Below, in pieces: positions 58,571-64,000 of a stretch of 64,000 nt of DNA (the first letter of the stretch is position 1; each line of letters begins with the position of its first letter). The notes beneath the pieces were generated by a model, which saw only the letters and a program-made list of their open reading frames with translations, was not told where the DNA came from and did no database searches. The stretch is taken from positions 277,117 to 341,116 of the forward strand of contig MTMI02000003.1 of NCBI GenBank assembly GCA_002011165.2. The letters run 5' to 3'. The translations under genes and the position numbers were made by a program. This stretch comes from Candidatus Mnemosynella biddleae. GTDB lineage: Archaea; Halobacteriota; Archaeoglobi; Mnemosynellales; Mnemosynellaceae.

Positions 58571-58768
58571 TCACTTTCTGAGATCCTCTATAATCTTCTT
58601 CCACTCTTCCTTGGATATCTTCTTCCCCAGTCTCTTCTCAAGTTCAGCTTTAAAGATTATGTCTTCAAACATCTTTTCAAGATCGTTATCCTGAGACAGA
58701 ATGTCCCTTAGAGGGAGCATATCCTCAAGTATGTCTCTGAGTATGGCTTTTTTCTTTTCCTCCCTCAC
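58571..58768 (-). CDS. Small hypothetical protein
   Basis: 65 aa open frame between convergent/operonic genes. Confidence 0.5.
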   Translation of the reverse strand: MREEKKKAILRDILEDMLPLRDILSQDNDLEKMFEDIIFKAELEKRLGKKISKEEWKKIIEDLRK

Positions 58769-58775
58769 CCCCTTT

Positions 58776-59666
58776 TCACCCCAAAAATCTTGTTGTAAAT
58801 TCTGTCTCTAGACCCTTAACGGAAAACTCGTACTCTTTTCCACCGTACTCAAAGAATAGCTTTAGAGTCATCTCTATTTCCGTTTTTTCTCCACCTTTAA
58901 TATGAGACGCCCACCAATCGTCCAAGAGAGTGTTATTTATGAAGATGCTGAGATCAAGATCCGTCTCAGAATTGGAAGTCATAATTACTGGCTCATTAGA
59001 TCTTCCTTCTGCAATTCTGAGATTGTTCATGGTCATATAACACTCAAGCTTCGAGAGAGGTATGTCTATGGGATTCTCGTTTTTGACTCTTATATTGAGG
59101 ATGATCTCAGATGTTTCATTGGTGATCTTGCCCCATCTGGGTTCAACAGACTCTAAAGTGAGCTTTAAAAATCCAAAATTGATTGTCTGGGGAGAGCTCA
59201 GAGATAATTTAGAGAGAATGTGGGTTTCTACGTCTTCTCTTTTTTCTATCGGAACTTTGAACTCAAAGAGCTTAAGATCAAATACTAAATCCGCTTTTAT
59301 TAGGAGCTCCGTAAATTCTCCATTTCTCAGATGTGATATCCACCACTCAGGAATCTTATTATTATCTATCTTCGTTGAGATGATGATCTTCGATATACCA
59401 TTTGCTTTTATTTCAGCAGTTTCTGCAGATCCTTCGCCCATCTTTATCCCATTCATGTATATCTCTGTCAAAATATCCTTCAAAGGTATTGGAACGGGAT
59501 TTGGATTATAAACTTCTATTATGGTTTTTATTTCGGTAAAGGAGTTACTAACTTCGCCGAAAGTAAAAGAGACGTCTCTTATCTCAGGTTTTCCAAGCTG
59601 AATCTGCTCGGTGCATCCTGAGAGTGAGATTAGGACGAGAAGGAGAACTAAAATCTTTAACTTCAT
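58776..59666 (-). CDS. Lipoprotein with two LEA14/WHy-type domains
   Basis: LISLSGCTEQ lipobox; VYNPNPVPIPLKDILTEIYMNGIKMGEG and VKNENPIDIPLSKLECYMTMNNLRIAEG repeats. Confidence 0.88.
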   Translation of the reverse strand: MKLKILVLLLVLISLSGCTEQIQLGKPEIRDVSFTFGEVSNSFTEIKTIIEVYNPNPVPIPLKDILTEIYMNGIKMGEGSAETAEIKANGISKIIISTKIDNNKIPEWWISHLRNGEFTELLIKADLVFDLKLFEFKVPIEKREDVETHILSKLSLSSPQTINFGFLKLTLESVEPRWGKITNETSEIILNIRVKNENPIDIPLSKLECYMTMNNLRIAEGRSNEPVIMTSNSETDLDLSIFINNTLLDDWWASHIKGGEKTEIEMTLKLFFEYGGKEYEFSVKGLETEFTTRFLG

Positions 59667-59726
59667 TTCTTTTCCCCTTTAAAATTTGATTGGGCTCATT
59701 CGATTTTAAAGTTTTCTTGAAAATTT

Positions 59727-59785
59727 GGGCCTCAGTTTAAAGCCGATCCTCATTGTTCAGATCGCCCGTCACTCCTCACAGGCCC
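59727..59785 (-). ncRNA. C/D box sRNA
   Basis: GGGCC-U-GUGAGGA(C)-GUGACGGGCGAU-CUGA(D')-ACA-AUGAGGA(C')-UCGGCUUUAAA-CUGA(D)-GGCCC; guides 12 and 11 nt; TATA-like TTATAAAATT upstream. Confidence 0.9.
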
Positions 59786-59942
59786 ATAGAAAATGTTTTC
59801 CCCGAATTTTATAATTTTATTCCCAAAAGAGTTATCATAGGAAAAACTTTAAGTAATTTGAAGGATGAAAAGGACTTGCCGTAAAGATATCTCTTTTTTA
59901 AGGGATATTTTTGCGGTGATAATCTTAGAGAGGTGAGAATAA

Positions 59943-60095
59943 ATGGCATTTGATAGAGAACGAAGACAGCAGCCCAGAAAGATGTACAAAATCATCTGCG
60001 ATGATTGCGGTGCAGAGGCTGAAGTTCCGTTTAAACCGGACGGTGTCAGACCTGTGTACTGCAGGGACTGCTACAATAAGAGACGCGGAAGATGA
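59943..60095 (+). CDS. 50-aa CxxC zinc-ribbon protein
   Basis: My translation: MAFDRERRQQPRKMYKIICDDCGAEAEVPFKPDGVRPVYCRDCYNKRRGR; not in ORF track. Confidence 0.88.
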   Translation: MAFDRERRQQPRKMYKIICDDCGAEAEVPFKPDGVRPVYCRDCYNKRRGR

Positions 60096-60203
60096 GGTTG
60101 CTGGCTTCGAATAAATGCCCATAAGTTTTAAAGTTTTTAGTTTTATTTAATTTCTTTCTCCACTTCCGAAAGTGTTAAGAGAATTTTTGAGGATTTTTAA
60201 GAT

Positions 60204-60758
60204 ATGGAAGCTCTGATAGTTGTGGATATGCAAAAAGATTTTCTCGAACCTGAGGGAAAACTTTACGGTGGAGAGAGGGTAAGAAGTGTCATTCCGAAAG
60301 TTAGAGAGGCGATTAATTTCTCTCGAGATTTCATGCCGATTATCTGCACTCAGGACTGGCACAGAAAAGATGATGAAGAGTTCTCCCTTTGGCCTCCCCA
60401 CTGCATAGAAGGGAGTCCCGGTGCTGAGATAGTAGAGGAGATTGGAGTAAAAGAGGAGGACATATTCGTTAAAAAGAGGAGGTATTCCGCATTTTTCTCA
60501 ACTGATTTAGATCTGATTTTAAGGGAGAAGAACATCAGAAAACTCTGGATATGTGGAGTCCTTACGAACATCTGCGTTCTTCATACTATAGCTGACGCAA
60601 GGTCTCTGAACTACGAAGTCGGTCTTCTTAAAGATTGCACTGAAGCTTTGAATGATTATGACTACAAATATGCTGTTCATCACATTACAAACGTTCTCGG
60701 AGCAGAAGTGATAACTCTTGAGACTTTCTTCTCGTTGAGAGAAGAGGATGTAGGATGA
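60204..60758 (+). CDS. Nicotinamidase/isochorismatase family hydrolase
   Basis: EALIVVDMQKDFLEPEGKLYGG; IICTQDWHRKDDEEFSLWPPHCIEGSPGAE; LWICGVLTNICVLHTIADAR. Confidence 0.94.
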   Translation: MEALIVVDMQKDFLEPEGKLYGGERVRSVIPKVREAINFSRDFMPIICTQDWHRKDDEEFSLWPPHCIEGSPGAEIVEEIGVKEEDIFVKKRRYSAFFSTDLDLILREKNIRKLWICGVLTNICVLHTIADARSLNYEVGLLKDCTEALNDYDYKYAVHHITNVLGAEVITLETFFSLREEDVG

Positions 60759-61708
60759 AGTGCGAGAAATGCGGGAAAGAAAGATATGCGAAGGTCATTC
60801 CTCTGTGTCCAGAATGTATTAAAGAGGATGAAGAAGTTTTTAAAGAGCTTCACGACGGAATTGAGAGGTTAAACGGAGGTTCATGTAATCTTTGTTCCAA
60901 TAAATGCTCACTAGAGGAGAGAAGAGGATTATGCGGAATTGAAAGAGAATTGAAAAATAGTATTCTTCATGCTTATTATGATGTTCTTCCCACGAATTGC
61001 TGTAACTCTTGGTTCTGCAAAGGCCCCCAGCTTAGAGGCTTTAACCTAGCTATATTTTACTATGGATGTAATTTTGACTGTTTATTCTGCCAAAACTGGG
61101 AACATAAAATGGTGGAGAGCGGAGAAAGAAAGAGCATTGAAGAGGTTTTAAAGATGTTGAGAGAGGACGTCAAGTGTCTCTGTCACTTTGGAGGTTCTCC
61201 CGAACCTCAGCTCCCCTTTGCCATAGAACTGAGCAAAAGAGCGATTGAAGAGAGAGACGTGATAATCTGCTGGGAGTGGAATGGTGCGGGAAGAAAAGAT
61301 CTTGTTATGAGAGCTTCTGAAATTAGTTATGAGAGTGGAGGGACTGTAAAGTTTGATCTGAAAGCTTGGAACAGAAATCTTCACAGAGTTCTTACAGGAA
61401 GGGATAACGAAGCGGTGAAGAAGAATTTCAAAGCGGTTGCAGAGGAGTTTCCTGAGGTTATATCTGCGACGACGCTCTTAGTCCCTTATTATGTTGATGA
61501 GAAGGAGATTGAGGAGATTGCAAGGTTTATTTCGGAGATGGATGAAAATATTCCCTATTCCCTTCTTGTTTTCCACCCAGATTATCGGTTGAGTGATCTT
61601 CCAATTACTCCGATTTCTCAGGTTAGAAGATGTTACGAGGTTGCGAAAAAATATCTTAAGAGGGTTCACATAGGGAATTTACATTTACTTACAACTCACA
61701 AATTGTGA
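60755..61708 (+). CDS. Radical SAM protein, PflA-like
   Basis: NLAIFYYGCNFDCLFCQNWEHK (CxxxCxxC); GGSPEPQLPFAIELSKRA; N-terminal Cys-rich region. Confidence 0.92.
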   Translation: MKCEKCGKERYAKVIPLCPECIKEDEEVFKELHDGIERLNGGSCNLCSNKCSLEERRGLCGIERELKNSILHAYYDVLPTNCCNSWFCKGPQLRGFNLAIFYYGCNFDCLFCQNWEHKMVESGERKSIEEVLKMLREDVKCLCHFGGSPEPQLPFAIELSKRAIEERDVIICWEWNGAGRKDLVMRASEISYESGGTVKFDLKAWNRNLHRVLTGRDNEAVKKNFKAVAEEFPEVISATTLLVPYYVDEKEIEEIARFISEMDENIPYSLLVFHPDYRLSDLPITPISQVRRCYEVAKKYLKRVHIGNLHLLTTHKL

Positions 61709-62958
61709 AAAATTATAAATTCTCTTTTTTAGAAGTTTTAATAATGGGTGCATCTGATATGAGTGATGAAGTTTCTGAGCTCATAGAGCTTCCTCCAGAG
61801 ATTGAGAGGTTTTTTTCTCAAGAATTGGGTAGTACATTACTAATTAAAGGTAAACCCGGAACCGGAAAGACGATATTTGCTCTATCACTTCTTAAAAAGA
61901 TGTGCGAAGAGGGTAATGGGATCTATTTATCTACAAGAGTTGACGCAATGATAATTTATAAGCTATTTCCTTGGATAAAAGGGACGATACTGGATAAGTC
62001 GATTGTAGATGCGGTTCGCCCCCGGTTATCTCCGGTGAAAGGAGATAAATTTCAGTTGGCTAGGCAGATTGAATACTCAGATAAACCGACTTTCATAAGA
62101 CAGCTCTATAATCTAACTTATGAGTTGAATAGGCCTTTTCTGGTAATAGATTCATGGGACGCTATTGAAATCTTCTCGAAGAGCAAATACGGAGAGAGCA
62201 TAATAGAAGATATGATAGAATTTGCAAGAAAAACAGATGTAAGGATAATTTTCGTCACCGAATATCACGAGATACAAAGAGTGGATTACCTTATCGATGC
62301 AGTAATTGTTATGGAGAGAGATTTTCTCGATGGTAAGAGCGTTAGAATAATGCAAATCGAAAAAATGAGAGGTGTGGAAATATCTCGTGGTAGATATCTT
62401 TATACTCTAAAAGATGGAATTTTTAGGTATCTCAAGCCCATGAAGTTTTCTACACGTTATTTTAAGCGAGAGTCGTCTGATTTATCTGCTTTTGAGGAGA
62501 TTGACGAGATGGGAGAGTTCATAAAAGATAATATCCCGAAACTGATTCTCGTGGAATATGATGTGAATACACCACAAGAACTTCCTCTTTGCGTGCTCTC
62601 TCCTCTGATGAAAAAATATTCTGAGAAGGGGAAAGATGTTAAAATTGTTAGACCTGCTGGAATAGGTGTAAGCTCGATAAAGGGGACACTTGGTATTCTT
62701 CCTGATGAGATTCTAAGAGATGAGGAGATGGTTAAAAAAATAGCATCTAAAACGTTTCAAGAGTTTAAAGAGGTGTTCTTTGTTGTGTTTCCATCTGAAC
62801 ACGAAGTAATAAAAGAACTTACAAGTTACTCTCAATTGCATCTTAAGTTCCGAACTATAGATGGAACTCCGCTACTTAGACTAATAAAACCAGATAGCCA
62901 GATTTACCATGTGGAAGTAGATGAAAGAGAGATTAAAGGATTTACCAAGTTGGTATGA
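61705..62958 (+). CDS. GvpD/KaiC-like RecA-superfamily ATPase
   Basis: STLLIKGKPGTGKTIFALSLLKKMCEEGNGIYLSTRV; RPFLVIDSWDAIE; GRYLYTLKDGIFRYLKPM. Confidence 0.88.
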   Translation: MKNYKFSFLEVLIMGASDMSDEVSELIELPPEIERFFSQELGSTLLIKGKPGTGKTIFALSLLKKMCEEGNGIYLSTRVDAMIIYKLFPWIKGTILDKSIVDAVRPRLSPVKGDKFQLARQIEYSDKPTFIRQLYNLTYELNRPFLVIDSWDAIEIFSKSKYGESIIEDMIEFARKTDVRIIFVTEYHEIQRVDYLIDAVIVMERDFLDGKSVRIMQIEKMRGVEISRGRYLYTLKDGIFRYLKPMKFSTRYFKRESSDLSAFEEIDEMGEFIKDNIPKLILVEYDVNTPQELPLCVLSPLMKKYSEKGKDVKIVRPAGIGVSSIKGTLGILPDEILRDEEMVKKIASKTFQEFKEVFFVVFPSEHEVIKELTSYSQLHLKFRTIDGTPLLRLIKPDSQIYHVEVDEREIKGFTKLV

Positions 62959-62960
62959 GT

Positions 62961-63601
62961 GATGGAAGACGTTAGAATTCTACTAGCCGAGTTCGAAGAG
63001 AGTAAAGATGAGAACGGTAAATCAGTTGATGAGAGGTATGAAGAGTTCTTAAAAGCAATTCGAATGTCAGGATATGTTCAGAGATGAGTCTCTTGAAGAC
63101 CTAAAACCAAATGATTTATGGCTTTTTCTTGGGAAATAGATTTCTGAGATGGAGTTGGACAGATTTATCTATTAACAAGTGGAAGTTCTCCGAAAAATTT
63201 GAAGAATTCAAAAAGCTTGTTAGATTTTTAAAAGATGAGAGATTGCCTTTAGAGAGAGGAGTTAATGAGGCTTTAAAGAAATTCAAGATTGAAGGTCTTT
63301 CTCTCAAACTTATAAGCGGGATACTTTTCGTTTTGTTTCCCGAAAAATACGGAGTTTGGAGCGAGGATAACGAGAGAGCTTTAAGAATTCTTCAAAAATG
63401 CCCAAACTCAGCGGAGATATCGGAGAGGATTACAAAAAATTTTGTGAGGCTATGCTTAATCTTTCAAATGAAGTGGATATGGATTTGACAAAATTAGATC
63501 TGTTTCTCTCCTATGTTGCAAATAGGGAGAAAATTTTGAAGAAAAAACAGGAGCTCTCAGAATTAGGTTTAATTGAGTTCTCGGGGGGTAAGAAAAATTG
63601 A
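62961..63601 (+). pseudogene. Frameshifted gene resembling McrB-N-terminal-like/DUF helical domain proteins
   Basis: Frames: VMEDVRILLAEFEESKDENGKSVDERYEEFLKAIRMSGYVQR*; MFRDESLEDLKPNDLWLFLGK*; GNRFLRWSWTDLSINKWKFSEKFEEFKKLVRFLKDE..SGILFVLFPEKYGVWSEDNERALRILQK; KLSGDIGEDYKKFCEAMLNLSNEVDMDLTKLDLFLSYVANREK. Confidence 0.55.
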
Positions 63602-63800
63602 TGAAGATGTCTCCGCAGAAAAAATTGTTGAAAAAGAAGAAGAGTTTAATGTCTCTCAAATTCTTCCTATAGGTTTAGTAGTCATTCCTATAGAGCTTCT
63701 CGAAGCTTCGAGAATAAAAGTGGGCGACTTTGTGGAGATAATACAGAACGTCCACGGAGAGATCATTCTCAAGAAGGTTCGGGTAAAAATAATAAAATGA
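63573..63800 (+). CDS. Small AbrB-like/hypothetical protein
   Basis: VSQILPIGLVVIPIELLEASRIKVGDFVEIIQNVHGEIILKKVRVKI. Confidence 0.45.
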   Translation: MSSRGVRKIDEDVSAEKIVEKEEEFNVSQILPIGLVVIPIELLEASRIKVGDFVEIIQNVHGEIILKKVRVKIIK

Positions 63801-63861
63801 TGTCCGCGAGAAGCAAAATTTTTAATACGTTTTAATTAAATATTTTTCTAAAGTGATTGTT

Positions 63862-64000
63862 ATGCCCCTCAACTCTCTTTCAAGAGATATTTCTCGTTTT
63901 CTTGAGAGAGCTGGGGGTTCTCTTCTTATTAGGGGGGAGCCGGGGACTGGGAAAACGCTTCTGGCTTTGAGGATTGCTGAAGAATTTGAGAATTCTTTTT
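63862..64000 (+). CDS. Third GvpD/KaiC-like ATPase, N-terminus only (runs off window)
   Basis: My translation: MPLNSLSRDISRFLERAGGSLLIRGEPGTGKTLLALRIAEEFENSF (Walker A). Confidence 0.8.
   Translation, partial: MPLNSLSRDISRFLERAGGSLLIRGEPGTGKTLLALRIAEEFENSF

Noticed and set aside
1-64000. CRISPR array or cas genes
   Set aside because: No regularly spaced direct repeats and no Cas-like ORFs seen

Overview
The window is 64 kb of an archaeal chromosome, most likely from a thermophile-like euryarchaeon that makes coenzyme M (methanogen, ANME, alkane-oxidiser or Archaeoglobus-like; the exact taxon cannot be fixed from sequence alone). Most of it is densely packed core genes: DnaG primase, TIP49/RuvB-like ATPase, tRNA-splicing endonuclease, TrpRS, PheRS alpha/beta, class I LysRS, RibK/RibB, F420-NADP reductase, DHOase, Asd, IlvE, glycerate kinase, TYW1, MtnA and ThrC. 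There are three tRNAs (Gln, Gly, Glu). It also holds a cell-surface glycan cluster, an AOR cluster, and a coenzyme M cluster (cysteate synthase, fused ComDE) followed by an ABC transporter. The best non-routine findings are non-coding: (1) a three-hairpin H/ACA guide RNA at 28074-28278 (minus), in which each hairpin has a K-turn-like upper stem and exactly 15 nt from upper stem to ACA box, with guides matching 23S helix 69 and PTC sequences; (2) a canonical C/D box sRNA at 59727-59785 (minus) whose D' guide matches the 16S decoding site and predicts C1402 (E. coli numbering); (3) a single-hairpin H/ACA candidate at 48917-48973; (4) a small terminator-ended RNA candidate with 17 nt perfect complementarity to the ribosome-binding region of a UPF0058 gene. 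The best protein-level oddities are a lipoprotein with a circularly permuted periplasmic-binding-protein domain and a cytosolic binding-protein-fold protein translationally coupled to ComDE. A decaying integrated element lies between tRNA-Gly and TIP49, and GvpD/KaiC-like ATPases occur at three loci.
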